Shown here: positions 44,062 through 55,500 of the stretch, piece by piece
How positions within the stretch are numbered: position 1 is the stretch's first letter
How the letters are laid out: every line of letters begins with the position of its first letter
NCBI GenBank assembly: GCA_903828235.1
Contig: CAIKLM010000122.1
Coordinates: 1 to 64,000, forward strand
Origin: an uncultured beta proteobacterium
GTDB lineage: Bacteria > Pseudomonadota > Gammaproteobacteria > Burkholderiales > Burkholderiaceae_C
Direction of reading: 5' to 3'
Length of the DNA: 64,000 nucleotides
Translations under genes and position numbers: made by a program
The notes under the pieces: generated by a model
Told to the model about the DNA's origin: nothing
Database searches by the model: none
What the model saw: the letters and a program-made list of their open reading frames with translations, nothing else

Positions 44062-45366
44062 ATGATTTCGACCCTGCCCCGGAGGCCAGATGGCCTCCGT
44101 CTGGCTTCATCGCTCGTGCTATGGCTGGCCTTGGGCGCTGCGCCTGCCTTTGCTCAGACCTCGCTCTCCTTGGAGAGCGCCGTCGCCGAAGCCGCCGTGC
44201 GCTCGCGGCTCGTGAACGCCATCGAGTCGCAGGCCCAGGCTGCGCGCGAGATGGCGGCGGCTGCCGGCCAGCTGCCCGACCCGGTGCTCAAGCTCGGCCT
44301 GAACAACCTGCCGATCGACGGCCCGGACCGCTACAGCGTCACCCGCGACTTCATGACGATGCGCTCCGTCGGCGTCATGCAGGAACTGACCCGGGCCGAC
44401 AAGCGCAGCGCCCGCGCGCGCCGTGCCGAACGCGAGGTCGATCTGGCCCAGGTCGCGCGCCAGGCCACCATCGCAGACCTGCAGCGGGACGCCGCGACGG
44501 CCTGGCTCGAACGTTCGTACTTGGAATCGATGCGCGAGCTGCTGCAGGCGCAGATTGCCCAGGCAGAACTTCAGGTCCAGGCTGCCGAGACGCTGTACCG
44601 CAGCGGCAAGGGCTCGCAGGCTGAGGTCTTCGCCGCGCGCGGATCGGTCGAGCAGCTGCGCGACGGGCTGGCACAGGCAGAGCGCCAGATCGCGGTCGCG
44701 ACCACCCAGCTGGGGCGGTGGGTGGGTGAGGGCGCGCGGCTGCCGTTGGCTGCACGTCCTGCGCTTACGCTGCCTGCATGGACCGAAGGTGCCCTGGCGG
44801 AGCACCTGACCCAGCACCCCCAGATCGCCGCTGCAGCGCAGCAAGAGGCCATCGCCGACAGCGACGCCGCTGTGGCGCGTGCCGCGCGATCGTCGGACTG
44901 GAGCGTTGAGCTGATGTACAGCCAGCGCGGCCCGGCCTACTCGAACATGGTGTCGATCAATTTGTCGGTGCCGCTGCAGTGGGACCAGAAGAACCGGCAG
45001 GACCGCGAACTCGCGGCGCGGCTCGCCGGCATCGACGAGGCGCGAGCCCGTCGCGAGGAACTGCAGCGCGCCCACGAGGCCGAAGTGCGCGCGATGCTCC
45101 AGGAGTGGCGCAGCCACGAGGATCGCTTGCGTCGCTACGACGCTTCGCTGCTGCCGCTGGCGACCCAGCGCAGTGAAGCCGCGCTGGTGGCCTACCGCAG
45201 CGGCACCGGTCCGTTGCCGGCCGTGCTCGAAGCGCGCCGCAGCGAAGTGGACGTGCGCATGGAGCGCCTGCGCATCGAGATAGACAAGGCCCGGGTCTGG
45301 GCCCAACTGAACTATCTGCTGCCGTCCCACGGCGGCGTCCAAGCCAAGCCGGAGGCGGCACGATGA
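44062..45366 (+). CDS. cusC: TolC-family outer membrane factor, CusC-like
   Basis: A 434-residue outer membrane channel. It has a signal peptide ending APAFAQ, then the repeated TolC helical segments (ESAVAEAAVRSRLVNAIESQAQAAREMAAAAGQLPDPVLKLGLNNLP; WLERSYLESMRELLQAQIAQAELQVQAAETLYRSGKG). ATG 44,062 has a clear AGGAG ribosome site. Gene order with cusB and cusA, and overlaps of 4 bp, show a three-gene efflux operon. It forms the exit duct for copper or silver ions. Confidence 0.9.
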   Translation: MISTLPRRPDGLRLASSLVLWLALGAAPAFAQTSLSLESAVAEAAVRSRLVNAIESQAQAAREMAAAAGQLPDPVLKLGLNNLPIDGPDRYSVTRDFMTMRSVGVMQELTRADKRSARARRAEREVDLAQVARQATIADLQRDAATAWLERSYLESMRELLQAQIAQAELQVQAAETLYRSGKGSQAEVFAARGSVEQLRDGLAQAERQIAVATTQLGRWVGEGARLPLAARPALTLPAWTEGALAEHLTQHPQIAAAAQQEAIADSDAAVARAARSSDWSVELMYSQRGPAYSNMVSINLSVPLQWDQKNRQDRELAARLAGIDEARARREELQRAHEAEVRAMLQEWRSHEDRLRRYDASLLPLATQRSEAALVAYRSGTGPLPAVLEARRSEVDVRMERLRIEIDKARVWAQLNYLLPSHGGVQAKPEAAR

Positions 45367-46991
45367 AAACCCGAAACACCCTGTTGACGGCCGTCATTGC
45401 CGTCGCGCTGGCCGCGGGCGGTTTTGCGCTCTACCAGGTCGGCATGCACCGCGGCATGGGCCAGGCTGGCGCCGGAGCAGCCACTGCGTCCGGCTCGACT
45501 CCTGCAGAAGACCCGACCAGCAGCATCGCCGCCGGCGAGGCAGCTACGCGACGCCACATCAAGGACGGCATCAAGGCCGGCGAGATCGATCCTGCCACCG
45601 GCAAGCCCATCCTCTACTACCACGACCCGATGGTGCCCGGTAAGCGCTTCGACGCGCCGGCCAAGTCGCCCTTCATGGACATGATGCTGGTGCCGGTCTA
45701 CGGCGGCGCCGGCGGCGACGACCAGGGCACCGTCACCGTGAGCCCGCGCATCCAGCAGAACCTCGGCGTGCGGACCGCCGAGGTCGTCGAGGGCACGTTG
45801 CAGCCCATGGTCAGCGCCGTCGGCAGCATCGCCTGGAACGAGCGCGACCAGTCGGTGGTGCAGGCCCGTGCAACGGGCTACATCGAGAAGCTGCATGTGC
45901 GGGCGACGCTCGATCGCGTGCGCGCTGGCCAGCCCTTCGCCGAACTCTACGTGCCCGAGTGGGTGGCGGCGCAGGAGGAGTACCTCTCGGTTAAGCGCTT
46001 CGCGAAGGATGATGCGGGGCTGGCAGCCGCAGCCCGCCAGCGCCTGCTGCTGGCCGGCATGAGCGAAGCGCAGGTCGCGCGCGTCGATGCGGCGGGCACC
46101 GTGCAGCCACGCATCACGCTCGTCGCACCGTCGAGCGGTGTCGTGGCCGAACTCGTGGTCCGTGAGGGCATGACGGTGAGTCCGGGGATGATGCTGGCGC
46201 GCATCAACGGTCTGGCCAGTGTCTGGGCGAATGCCGAGCTGCCCGAGAGCCAGGCCGCGCTCGTGCGGCCCGGCAGCCAGGTCGAGGCGCGCAGTCCTGG
46301 CGTCCCCGGGGCGGTGTTCCGGGGCAGCGTACAGGCGCTGCTGCCCGAAGTGAACGCGACCACGCGCACCCTGAAGGCGCGCGTGCAGTTCGCCAACCCT
46401 GCCGGTCAGTTGGTGCCAGGCCTGTTCGTCACGATGCAGTTCATGGACACCCGCGCGGGCAAGGCCTTGCTGGTGCCGACCGAGGCGGTGATCCAGACCG
46501 GCCGGCGCGCGGTGGTGATGGTGGCCGAAGAGGGTGGGCGCTTTGCGCCGGTCGATGTGGAAACCGGCCTGGAGACCGGCGGCCAGACCGAGATCAAACG
46601 CGGCCTGAAGGCCGGCCAGCGTGTCGTCGTCTCGTCGCAGTTCCTGATCGACTCCGAAGCCAGCCTGAAGGGCGTCGAGGCGCGCCTGAACAACCAGCCG
46701 GCGCCGACGGCCGCCAACACCGCCCAGCGCCACAGCGCCCAAGGCCTGATCGAGTCGCTGGACCGCGAGAGCGTCACGCTCAGCCACGGCCCGATCCCGA
46801 GCGTCGGCATGGGCGCGATGACGATGGAGTTCAAGCTGCCGCCGCTGAAGCAACGGCCGCGCGGCCTGGCGGTGGGTGACCGCGTCGACTTCGAGTTCTA
46901 TGTAGACCCGACTGATGGCCCGACGGTGACCACGCTCACGCTGCTGCCTCCGGCTGCACCTGCTGCTGCCGCACCGGGAGCGTCGCGATGA
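45363..46991 (+). CDS. cusB: CusB-like membrane fusion protein fused to a CusF-like domain
   Basis: A 542-residue periplasmic adaptor. The N-terminal anchor is followed by [33 protein letters not shown], the heavy-metal-binding motif of CusB with its Met residues. Then come the barrel-sandwich and beta-barrel parts ([47 protein letters not shown]). The last 90 residues ([36 protein letters not shown]) are a CusF-like copper chaperone domain, which in E. coli is a separate protein. Overlaps cusC and cusA by 4 bp each. Confidence 0.92.
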   Translation: MKTRNTLLTAVIAVALAAGGFALYQVGMHRGMGQAGAGAATASGSTPAEDPTSSIAAGEAATRRHIKDGIKAGEIDPATGKPILYYHDPMVPGKRFDAPAKSPFMDMMLVPVYGGAGGDDQGTVTVSPRIQQNLGVRTAEVVEGTLQPMVSAVGSIAWNERDQSVVQARATGYIEKLHVRATLDRVRAGQPFAELYVPEWVAAQEEYLSVKRFAKDDAGLAAAARQRLLLAGMSEAQVARVDAAGTVQPRITLVAPSSGVVAELVVREGMTVSPGMMLARINGLASVWANAELPESQAALVRPGSQVEARSPGVPGAVFRGSVQALLPEVNATTRTLKARVQFANPAGQLVPGLFVTMQFMDTRAGKALLVPTEAVIQTGRRAVVMVAEEGGRFAPVDVETGLETGGQTEIKRGLKAGQRVVVSSQFLIDSEASLKGVEARLNNQPAPTAANTAQRHSAQGLIESLDRESVTLSHGPIPSVGMGAMTMEFKLPPLKQRPRGLAVGDRVDFEFYVDPTDGPTVTTLTLLPPAAPAAAAPGASR

Positions 46992-49900
46992 TCGCCGCGC
47001 TGATCCGCTGGTCCATCGTTAACCGCTTCCTCGTGCTGCTGGCGACCGTCATCGTCACCGCCTGGGGCCTGTGGGCCGTGCAGCGCACGCCGCTGGACGC
47101 CCTGCCCGACCTGTCGGACGTGCAGGTCATCATCCGCACGCCTTACCCAGGCCAGGCGCCGCGCATCGTCGAGAACCAGGTCACCTACCCGCTGACGACG
47201 ACGATGCTGTCGGTGCCGGGTGCGAAGGTCGTGCGCGGCTATTCGTTCTTCGGCGACAGCTTCGTCTACGTGCTGTTCGAAGATGGCACCGACCCCTACT
47301 GGGCGCGCTCGCGGGTGCTGGAGTACCTGAACCAGGTGCAAGGGCGGCTGCCCTCCGCGGTCAAGCCGGCGCTTGGCCCTGATGCCACCGGCGTGGGCTG
47401 GATCTACCAGTACGCACTCGTCGACCGCAGCGGCACGATGGACGCGGGGCAACTGCGCGCCATGCAGGACTGGTTCCTGAAGTACGAGCTGAAGACGGTG
47501 CCGAACGTGGCCGAGGTCGCGTCGGTCGGGGGCATGGTGCGCCAGTACCAGGTGTTGCTCGATCCGGACAAGCTGGCGGCCTACAACGTGCCGCATGGCG
47601 CGGTGATCGACGCGATCCGCAACGCGAACCAGGAGGCCGGCGGCTCGGTGCTGGAGCTAGGAGAGGCCGAGTACGTCGTGCGCGCTTCGGGCCTGCTGGC
47701 GACGCTGGACGACTTCCGCAAGATTCCGCTCAGCGCCACCGACGCCGGCGTCAGCGTGCGCCTGGGCAACGTGGCGCGCGTGCAGCTCGGCCCCGAGATG
47801 CGCCGCGGCATCGGCGAGCTCGACGGCGAGGGTGAGGCCACCGGCGGCGTGATCGTGATGCGCTCGGGCAAGAACGCACTGGAGACCATCGCGGCCGTCA
47901 AGGCCAAGATCGTGTCGCTGCAGGCCAGCCTGCCGAAGGGCGTGGAGATCGTGCCGACCTACGACCGCTCCAGCCTGATCGAGCGTGCCGTCGAGAACCT
48001 GAGCCACAAGCTGATCGAAGAGTTCATCGTCGTCGCGCTGGTCTGCGTGGTGTTCCTGTTCCATCTGCGCTCTGCGTTCGTGGCCATCGTCACGCTGCCG
48101 CTGGGCATCCTGGCCAGCTTCATCGTCATGCACTACCAGGGTGTCAATGCGAACGTGATGTCGCTGGGCGGCATCGCCATCGCCATCGGCGCGATGGTCG
48201 ATGCAGCGGTGGTGATGATCGAGAACGCACACAAGCACATCGAGGCTTGGCGGCACGAGCACCCAGGCGAGGACCTGAAGGGAGAAGCGCAGTGGCGCGT
48301 GGTCGGCGATGCCGCGGTCGAGGTCGGCCCGGCGCTGTTCTTCTCGCTGCTCATCATCACGCTGAGCTTCATTCCGGTCTTCACGTTGGAGGCGCAGGAG
48401 GGTCGGCTGTTCTCGCCGCTGGCGTACACCAAGACCTACGCGATGGCGGCCTCGGCTGGCCTCGCGGTGACGCTGGTGCCGGTGCTGATGGGCTACCTGA
48501 TTCGCGGGCGCATCCCCGATGAGCGGCGTAACCCGCTGAACCGCGGGCTGATCGCAATCTACCGTCCGCTGCTCGACGGCGTGCTGGCCTGGCCGAAAAC
48601 GACGATTGCCGTCGCTGCGCTGCTGCTCGCCAGCACCGCCTGGCCGATCCTGAAGATCGGCGGCGAGTTCATGCCGCCGCTGGACGAAGGCGACCTGCTC
48701 TACATGCCGACCGCGCTGCCGGGTCTGTCGGCCGGCAAGGCGGCCGAACTGCTGCAGCAGACCGACCGGCTCATCAAGACCCTGCCGGAGGTGCAGACGG
48801 TCTACGGCAAGGCAGGCCGCGCCGAGACGGCCACCGACCCGGCGCCGATGGAGATGTTCGAGACCACGATCCAGTTCAAGCCGAAGGATCAGTGGCGCGA
48901 CGGCATGACGAGCGACAGGCTGGTCGAGGAACTGGACCGCATCGTCAAGGTGCCCGGACTGTCCAACATCTGGGTGCCGCCGATCCGCAACCGCATCGAC
49001 ATGCTGGCCACCGGCATCAAGAGCCCCGTCGGCGTGAAGGTGGCTGGCACCGACCTGGCCGAGATCGACCGCCTGGCAGGCGAGATCGAGAAGGCGGTGA
49101 AGGGCGTGCCCGGCGTCAGCAGCGCACTGGCTGAACGGCTGACCGGCGGGCGCTATGTCGACGTGAACATCAACAGGGATGCAGCGGCCCGCTACGGCAT
49201 GAACATCGCCGATGTGCAATCGGTGATCAGCGCGGCGGTCGGCGGCGACAACGTCGGTGAGACGGTGGAAGGCCTGCAGCGTTTCCCGATCAACGTGCGC
49301 TACCCGAGGGAGGTCCGCGACTCGCTGCAGAAGCTGCGCCAGCTGCCCGTCCTCACCCCGCGCGGTGCACGCATCGTGCTGTCCGACGTGGCCGAACTGC
49401 GCATCACCGACGGCCCGCCGATGCTGCGCAGCGAGAACGCTCGCCTGGCGGGCTTCGTCTACGTCGACATCCGTGGGCGCGACCTGAAGTCGGCGGTGCT
49501 CGACATGCAGAAGGCGGTGGCCGAGCAGGTGAAGCTGACGCCCGGCTACTCGGTCTCGTGGTCGGGGCAGTTCGAGTTCCTGGAGCGCGCGACGGCCAAG
49601 CTGAAGGTGGTGGTGCCCTTCACGCTGGGCATCATCTTCGTGCTGCTGTACCTGACCTTCCGGCGCTTCGACGAGGCGCTGCTGATCTTGGCGACACTGC
49701 CCTTCGCGCTGATCGGCGGCTTCTGGCTGCTCTACCTGCTGGGCTACAACCTCAGCGTGGCCGGCGCGATCGGCTTCATCGCGCTGGCTGGCGTGGCGGC
49801 CGAGTTCGGCGTGATCATGCTGCTGTACCTGAAGCAGGCCTGGGAGGCGCGGCTGGCGCGCGGCCAGACCAATGACTCGGACCTGCTCGACGCGATCCGC

Positions 49901-50179
49901 GAGGGCGCAGTCCTGCGCGTGCGGCCCAAAGCGATGACGGTGGCCGTGATCATCGCCGGCCTCGTGCCGATCATGTTCGGTGGCGGCACCGGCTCCGAGG
50001 TGATGCAGCGCATCGCCGCGCCCATGGTCGGCGGCATGGTCACGGCGCCGCTGCTGTCGATGTTCGTCGTTCCCGCCATCTACCGGCTGATGCGAAGACG
50101 CAGGCGTGCTGCTGCAGGCGAAGCGCCTGCCGATCACGGCGATGCTTCAATGCCGGACCCGGTGACGTCAGTGGCGTGA
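46988..50179 (+). CDS. cusA: CusA-like copper/silver HME-RND efflux pump
   Basis: A 1063-residue proton-driven pump. The TM4 motif [23 protein letters not shown] is typical of the monovalent metal (CusA) branch. The three Met residues of the E. coli Cus relay are at the same numbered positions: Met573 (LLYMPTAL), Met623 (PMEMFETT) and Met672 (RIDMLATG), confirmed by counting codons from 46,988. Twelve transmembrane segments are expected. With the adaptor and channel it exports Cu(I)/Ag(I) from periplasm and cytosol. Confidence 0.95.
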   Translation: MIAALIRWSIVNRFLVLLATVIVTAWGLWAVQRTPLDALPDLSDVQVIIRTPYPGQAPRIVENQVTYPLTTTMLSVPGAKVVRGYSFFGDSFVYVLFEDGTDPYWARSRVLEYLNQVQGRLPSAVKPALGPDATGVGWIYQYALVDRSGTMDAGQLRAMQDWFLKYELKTVPNVAEVASVGGMVRQYQVLLDPDKLAAYNVPHGAVIDAIRNANQEAGGSVLELGEAEYVVRASGLLATLDDFRKIPLSATDAGVSVRLGNVARVQLGPEMRRGIGELDGEGEATGGVIVMRSGKNALETIAAVKAKIVSLQASLPKGVEIVPTYDRSSLIERAVENLSHKLIEEFIVVALVCVVFLFHLRSAFVAIVTLPLGILASFIVMHYQGVNANVMSLGGIAIAIGAMVDAAVVMIENAHKHIEAWRHEHPGEDLKGEAQWRVVGDAAVEVGPALFFSLLIITLSFIPVFTLEAQEGRLFSPLAYTKTYAMAASAGLAVTLVPVLMGYLIRGRIPDERRNPLNRGLIAIYRPLLDGVLAWPKTTIAVAALLLASTAWPILKIGGEFMPPLDEGDLLYMPTALPGLSAGKAAELLQQTDRLIKTLPEVQTVYGKAGRAETATDPAPMEMFETTIQFKPKDQWRDGMTSDRLVEELDRIVKVPGLSNIWVPPIRNRIDMLATGIKSPVGVKVAGTDLAEIDRLAGEIEKAVKGVPGVSSALAERLTGGRYVDVNINRDAAARYGMNIADVQSVISAAVGGDNVGETVEGLQRFPINVRYPREVRDSLQKLRQLPVLTPRGARIVLSDVAELRITDGPPMLRSENARLAGFVYVDIRGRDLKSAVLDMQKAVAEQVKLTPGYSVSWSGQFEFLERATAKLKVVVPFTLGIIFVLLYLTFRRFDEALLILATLPFALIGGFWLLYLLGYNLSVAGAIGFIALAGVAAEFGVIMLLYLKQAWEARLARGQTNDSDLLDAIREGAVLRVRPKAMTVAVIIAGLVPIMFGGGTGSEVMQRIAAPMVGGMVTAPLLSMFVVPAIYRLMRRRRRAAAGEAPADHGDASMPDPVTSVA

Positions 50180-50222
50180 GTACGACCGGCGGTGGGCTGT
50201 CGGATCAGCCGCCGCCGTCGGC

Positions 50223-50879
50223 CTATCGCTTCGCCTTCGCCACTTCCTCCGCCACGAGCGCGGCAAGCTGGTCCGGCCCAAAGCTCGGCAGGCTGCGGCC
50301 GTTGACAAAGAAGGTGGGCGTCCGGCTTACTTGCAGCGCAGTCAGGTCTTCGACATCCTGGGCCAGCAGCGCTTGCATCTCGGGTCGGGCCATTTCCTCC
50401 CGGGCTCGCTCGATGTCCAGGCCGGCGGCCTTGGCGATCTCGAAGGTGAGGTCGGGGTTGGGCCGCCCGTGGTCGGCCCAGGTCGGCTGCGCCTGCAGCA
50501 CCGCTTCCAGCACCGGCTGGTACTTGCCCTGGCGCTTGGCCGCCTCAAGCAGCTTCACCACCTGGGCGGAGCCCTGGTGGAAGGGTGCATAGCGGATGAC
50601 GAGCCGGACGTCGTTGGGGTATTTCGCCATCAGGCTCTTGACGATCGGATAGAACGCGCGACAGGTCTCGCAGGCCGGGTCGAAGAACTCGACGATCGTG
50701 ACCGGCGCGCCCTGCGGCCCGAGCACCGGCGAGTGCATGCGCACGAGGCGGGTCTGCTCGGCGCGGACTGTCTGGTCCTGGGCGCTCTGCGTCTGCTTCC
50801 GGTACAGGCTCACGCCCAGGGCGAAGGCGGCGACCACCAGGATCAGGATGCCGCCGACGGCGAGCTTCTTGGTGTTCAT
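50223..50879 (-). CDS. DsbA-like thiol-disulfide oxidoreductase
   Basis: A 218-residue membrane-anchored protein. One N-terminal hydrophobic segment precedes a thioredoxin fold with the active site CETC (EFFDPACETCRAFYPIVKSL) and the cis-Pro region RTPTFFVNGR. ATGA overlap with the DsbB-like gene upstream shows coupling. It may oxidise or protect Cys-containing periplasmic proteins under copper stress. The CETC dipeptide differs from the CPHC of classic DsbA, so redox potential may differ. Confidence 0.9.
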   Translation of the reverse strand: MNTKKLAVGGILILVVAAFALGVSLYRKQTQSAQDQTVRAEQTRLVRMHSPVLGPQGAPVTIVEFFDPACETCRAFYPIVKSLMAKYPNDVRLVIRYAPFHQGSAQVVKLLEAAKRQGKYQPVLEAVLQAQPTWADHGRPNPDLTFEIAKAAGLDIERAREEMARPEMQALLAQDVEDLTALQVSRTPTFFVNGRSLPSFGPDQLAALVAEEVAKAKR

Positions 50880-51337
50880 GGACGGGTCTTTCTCAGGTAG
50901 ACGAGCAGGAGCGCGACGATGGCGGTGAAGGCCAGCAGCGACAGCCAAGGGATCTGGATGTCGCCGAGGATCACCAGCTTCTGATCGCTGCAGGATGGGC
51001 CGGCGCCGCAGGGAATCCACCACTGCGGCACCCAGCCTGCGACGAGTGCGGTGTGATACCCCGCCACTGCGACACCGCCCAGTGCCAGCGGCAAGGCGTA
51101 GATCGCGCCGCGCCGGTCGTTGCCGAAGGCCGCCATGCCGAGGATCAGGGCCAGCGGAAACATCAGGATGCGCTGGTACCAGCAGAGCTGGCAGGGCGTC
51201 ATGCCCATCACCTCGCCGATGAACAGCGCAGCGAAGGTCGACACCAGGGCGACGGCCCAGGCGGCAGACAGCCAGATCCATCCGGTGCCCGATCGGCTGG
51301 CCGGGGTGCTGACGTGTGTCCCATTCACGCTGCTCAT
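50876..51337 (-). CDS. dsbB: DsbB-like disulfide bond formation protein
   Basis: A 153-residue four-helix membrane protein. The first Cys pair CQLC (MTPCQLCWYQRILMFPLALIL) and a second Cys pair in IPCGAGPSCSDQK match DsbB/BdbC. It reoxidises a DsbA-like partner using quinone, and the partner lies immediately downstream with a 4-bp overlap. The pair is convergent to the cus operon, which suggests acquisition as a metal-stress accessory. Confidence 0.9.
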   Translation of the reverse strand: MSSVNGTHVSTPASRSGTGWIWLSAAWAVALVSTFAALFIGEVMGMTPCQLCWYQRILMFPLALILGMAAFGNDRRGAIYALPLALGGVAVAGYHTALVAGWVPQWWIPCGAGPSCSDQKLVILGDIQIPWLSLLAFTAIVALLLVYLRKTRP

Positions 51338-51556
51338 AACGCGTGAAGTGTCGCTGCAGGATGAATCCGTGTGGTCGCCGGCTCAGCTGCAACCGCCACA
51401 AAGGCCGCAACTCTGCTTGACGCCGATCGCAGGATGCCCGTCCGCGAGTTCAGGCGCCCTATGGCAGTGCAGCGACTTCTCACCGAGCCGGCTCGGGCTG
51501 CTTCTTCCGCCGAGATCCATGCGCTTCCACATCGGGTGGTGTCGACTTCAATGAAC

Positions 51557-52120
51557 TCAACCGCGGAGGTCCAGATCTGCAACCAATTTTGAAGCCTGTG
51601 CGCGTGTTTTCACCGACTCAGCGTGAGCCATCTGCCAGGTGAAGCTGGTACCCCAGGCCCAGCCCGAGCCGATGAGCTCGACCACCCGCAAGTCGCCGAC
51701 GCGGCCTTCAACACTCATGTCGATACTCCGGCCCTCCCATTGCGCGGACACGCGATGTGCGCCGGGCTTCAGGCGCAGACGCACCAACGACACCGGAATG
51801 GTCGCCGCACTGGCGGCGCCATCGATCGCCACAGGCACCACCACACTGGCATCCCCCCATCGGCTGCGCAGCACGTACACGGTCAGCGCAGCGGGGTCGG
51901 CCTCGAAGCGTTTAGCCTCGGCCTCGACCGCGTCGGTCGGCACGGCGGTCGGTGTGCAGGTCAACGTTGGACGGTAGCTCTTGCCGATGCGGTGGCAGTA
52001 GGTGCCGTCGGCGTTGACGGACCGCAATGGTTTGGTCATGCACCCGGCGAGCGGCGCAAGGCCAACCACCGCCAGGCCAAGCAACAGAGTTCTGCGGTGA
52101 GGCCGGTCTGACTCGCTCAT
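51557..52120 (-). CDS. Small lipoprotein of unknown function
   Basis: A 187-residue protein with a twin-arginine-like start (HRRTLLLGLAVVGLAPLAGC) ending in a lipobox Cys. The mature part contains TVYVLRSRWGDASVVVPVAIDG and LKPGAHRVSAQWEGRSIDM, resembling DUF2846-type lipoproteins. It sits between the DsbB-like gene and the czc-like operon on the same strand, but with a 219-bp gap to dsbB in which nothing is recognised. Role unknown. Confidence 0.78.
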   Translation of the reverse strand: MSESDRPHRRTLLLGLAVVGLAPLAGCMTKPLRSVNADGTYCHRIGKSYRPTLTCTPTAVPTDAVEAEAKRFEADPAALTVYVLRSRWGDASVVVPVAIDGAASAATIPVSLVRLRLKPGAHRVSAQWEGRSIDMSVEGRVGDLRVVELIGSGWAWGTSFTWQMAHAESVKTRAQASKLVADLDLRG

Positions 52121-52133
52121 GATGAACTCCGGT

Positions 52134-52523
52134 CTACTTCAGCGCAAAGCGCACGGTGCCGGCTGACTTGCCAGCGATGGTCACCAGGGCGACCACCTTG
52201 GTGCCGGGGCCGACCTTGAAAGTGCCTGAGGCTTCGAGCTTGTCGCCCGCCGGCTTGAGCTCGACTTCCTGCTTCTCGGCGCCTGTGAGCAGCGTCAGCT
52301 TGGCGCTGGCCTTGGACACATCAGCAGGCTTGCCATGGTCCCGCAGGTGCAGCTGGATCATCGTGGGCTTGGCGACCAGTTCGTAGTCGATGTCCTTGAC
52401 TTCAACGACCACGCCGCCGTGCATGGGCTTGTGCTCATGCGCGTGGTCGTGCTTGTCGCCGGCGGCGTAGGCCGAACCGGCCAGGGCCAGGGTGATTGAA
52501 GCAAACAGGGCTTGGGTCTTCAT
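52134..52523 (-). CDS. Periplasmic His-rich protein at the end of the czc-like operon
   Basis: A 129-residue protein: signal peptide ending GSAYAAG, then DKHDHAHEHKPMHGGVV, a His/Asp cluster for divalent metal binding, and a beta-sandwich-like remainder (DYELVAKPTMIQLHLRDHGKPADVSKASAKLTLLTGAEKQEVEL). AAGGA precedes the ATG. It follows the RND pump gene by 41 bp and may buffer zinc-like ions in the periplasm. Confidence 0.82.
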   Translation of the reverse strand: MKTQALFASITLALAGSAYAAGDKHDHAHEHKPMHGGVVVEVKDIDYELVAKPTMIQLHLRDHGKPADVSKASAKLTLLTGAEKQEVELKPAGDKLEASGTFKVGPGTKVVALVTIAGKSAGTVRFALK

Positions 52524-52564
52524 GGAAGTCCTTTCGGGGTGGTGGGTGGTAACAGGGGAAAGCT

Positions 52565-55500
52565 TCAAAGCGCCTCGGCGTCCTTGTCGTTCATAAGCGC
52601 TTCGGCCGGCTTGCGCCCGAAGAGCCAGAACATCGCGGGCGTGAGGAAGGTGTCGAGCAGCGTCGAGCTGATCAGGCCGGAGAAGATCACGACGGCCACG
52701 GGGTGCAGCACCTCGGTGCCGGGCTGCTCGGCCTCGAACAGCAGCGGGGCCAGCGCGAAGGCCGTGACCAGCGCCGTCATCAGCACCGGGCTCAGCCGCT
52801 CCAGCGAGCCGCGCATGATCATCTTCTGGTCGAAGTTCTCGCCCTCGAATCGCATCAGGTTGATGTAATGGCTGACCTTGAGGATGCCATTGCGCACCGA
52901 GATGCCAGCCAGCGTGATGAAGCCGACCAGGGCGGCCACTGACAGCGGTTGCCCTGAAAGCCACAGGCCGAGTACCGCGCCGACCAGGGCGAGCGGGATG
53001 TTCACCATGATCAGCGCCGACAGCGCGGCCGACTTGTAGCGGCTGTAGAGCACCACGAACATCAAGGTCAGCGACACGATGGACAGCAGGCCGACCAGGC
53101 GTGAGGCTTCCTCCTGCGCCTGGAACTGACCGCCCAGCGTGATGAAGTAACCCTCGGGCAGCTTTGTTTCGGCGACCACCTTGCGGATGTCGGCGACGAT
53201 CTCCGAGAGCGCGCGCCCGGACGCATTCGCCGACAGCACGATACGCCGCTTGCCGTCGTCGCGGCTGATCTGGTTCGGGCCGTCACCGTCTTCGATGGTG
53301 GCGATCTTCGACAGCGGGATGCGGCCGTTGGGCGTCTCGATCAGGATCTGGCCCAGGCCTTCCACCGAGCGCGCCGATTCCGGAAGCTTCACCACCAGCG
53401 CGAAGCGGCGGCTGCCCTCGACGATCTGGGTGACCTTCTCGCCTTCGACCAGCGCCTGCAATGCCGACAGCACTTGAGGCGCCGGCACACCGTACTGCGC
53501 GGCCGCGGCGTAGTCGATGCGCACCTTGATCTGCGGCGCGAGCACCTGCTTCTCGATCTGCAGGTCGGCAATGCCCGGGATGGTGGCCAGCTTTGCGCGC
53601 AGCACGTCGGCCTGGCCGCGCAGTGCATCGAGGTCTTCGCCGAAGATCTTGATCGCGATCTGCGATCGCACGCCCGACAGCATGTGGTCAATGCGGTGCG
53701 AGATGGGCTGGCCGATCTCCAATGCGGCCGGAAGATTGACCAGACGCGCACGGATGTCGGCCTTGATCTCGTCCATGCTGCGCGTCAGTTCCGCCGTGGG
53801 CTTCAGGCCCACGTCGAGCTCACTGACGTGCACCCCCTCGGCATGCTCGTCGAGTTCCGCGCGGCCGCTGCGCCGCCCGACGTGTGTCACCTCAGGCACC
53901 TGCTTGACCAGCACTTCGGCCTGGCGCGCCAGCGCTGACGATTCCGTCAGCGTGACACCGGGGTTCAGGCGCAGGCCGATCAGCAGCGTGCCTTCATTGA
54001 AGGGCGGCAGGAAGGTCGTCGGAAAGAACGGCACGGCCACCGCAGCAACGAGCACCGCTGCACCTGCAGCGGCCATGGCGGCCTTGGGCCGATCGAGCAC
54101 GCCCTGCAGGCTGCTGCGGTAACGCGCCTTCAGCCAGGCCAGGACCTTGGTGTCGCCATGGTCCAGGTTCTTCATCCGCGGCAGCAGGTAGTAACTCAAG
54201 ACGGGTGTCACCGTCACCGAGACGATCAGCGAGGCCAGCGTGGACACGATGAAGGCGATGCCCAGCGGCACGAACAGCTTGCCCTCCAGTCCCGGCAGCG
54301 CGAACAGCGGGATGAAGACCAGGACGATGATGACCGTGGCATACAGGATCGCTGACCGCACCTCCATCGTCGCGTGCGCAACGATCTCGATCGGATTCAG
54401 GCGGCTGTGCGGATGATTGGCGCGGTCCGCCTTCAGCCGTCGCAGCACGTTCTCGACGCCCACCACCGCGTCGTCGACCAGGCCGCCGATGGCAATGGCC
54501 AGTCCGCCGAGCGTCATGGTGTTGATCGACAGCCCGAAATACTTGAAGACCAACGCGGTGATGAAGATCGACACCGGGATGGCTGTCAGCGCGATGATGG
54601 TCGGCCGCAAGGTCCCGAGGAAGAAGAACAGGATGACCGCCACGAAGATCGACGCGCCGATCAGCTTGCCCTGCAGCGTGGTGATCGAGGCCTCGATGAA
54701 GCTGGCCTGGCGGAAGGTCACGCGCGGTGCCTCCATGCCGGCCGGCAGCGAGGCCTTCAGCCCCACCAGGGCCTCTTCGATGGACTGAGTCAGGGCAATC
54801 GTGTCGGCAGTCGGCTGCTTCTGAATGCCCAGGATCACGGCCGGTTTGCCTTCGTAGCCTGCGTCGCCGCGCTTGAGCGCCGCGGCGAAGGTCACCTCGG
54901 CGATCTGGCGCATCAGGATCGGTTGCCCATCCTTGGATGTCAGCGCCAGGTTGTTCAGGTCTTCGAGGCGTGAAGTTCGGCCGAGGTTGCGAATCAGGTA
55001 CTCGCGCCCGTTCAACTCCAGGAAGCCGCCGGAGGTGTTGGAGGAGTAGCCCTTCAATGCGCCTTCGAGCTGGTCGTGCGTGATGCCCAGTTCGGCCATG
55101 CGCGTCGTGTTCGGCTGCACCTGGAACTGGCGCACTTCACCACCGATCGGGATGACCTGCGCGACGCCGGGCACCGACAGCAGCCGCGGGCGCAGCACCC
55201 AGTCGGCGTACTCGCGAACGGCCATCGCGCTGATCTTGCTCGGATCGACCGGAATGGCGATCTGCATGATCTCGCCCATGATCGAGCTGATCGGACCCAT
55301 GCGCGGCACCACGCCTTCGGCGATGCCTTCTTCCATGGACGACAGCCGCTCCGACACCAGCTGCCGGGCACGGAAGATGTCGGTGCTCCAGTCGAAGGTG
55401 ACATAGAGGAAGGACAGGCCGGCCGACGAGGTCGAGCGCACGCTCTCCACGCCGGGCAGACCGTTCATGGTCGTCTCCAGCGGGAAGGTGATGAGTTGCT

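Noticed and set aside
46988..50137. An 826-residue minus-strand frame opposite cusA
   Set aside because: Antisense shadow, rich in His/Arg/Gln and without motifs; cusA is unambiguous.
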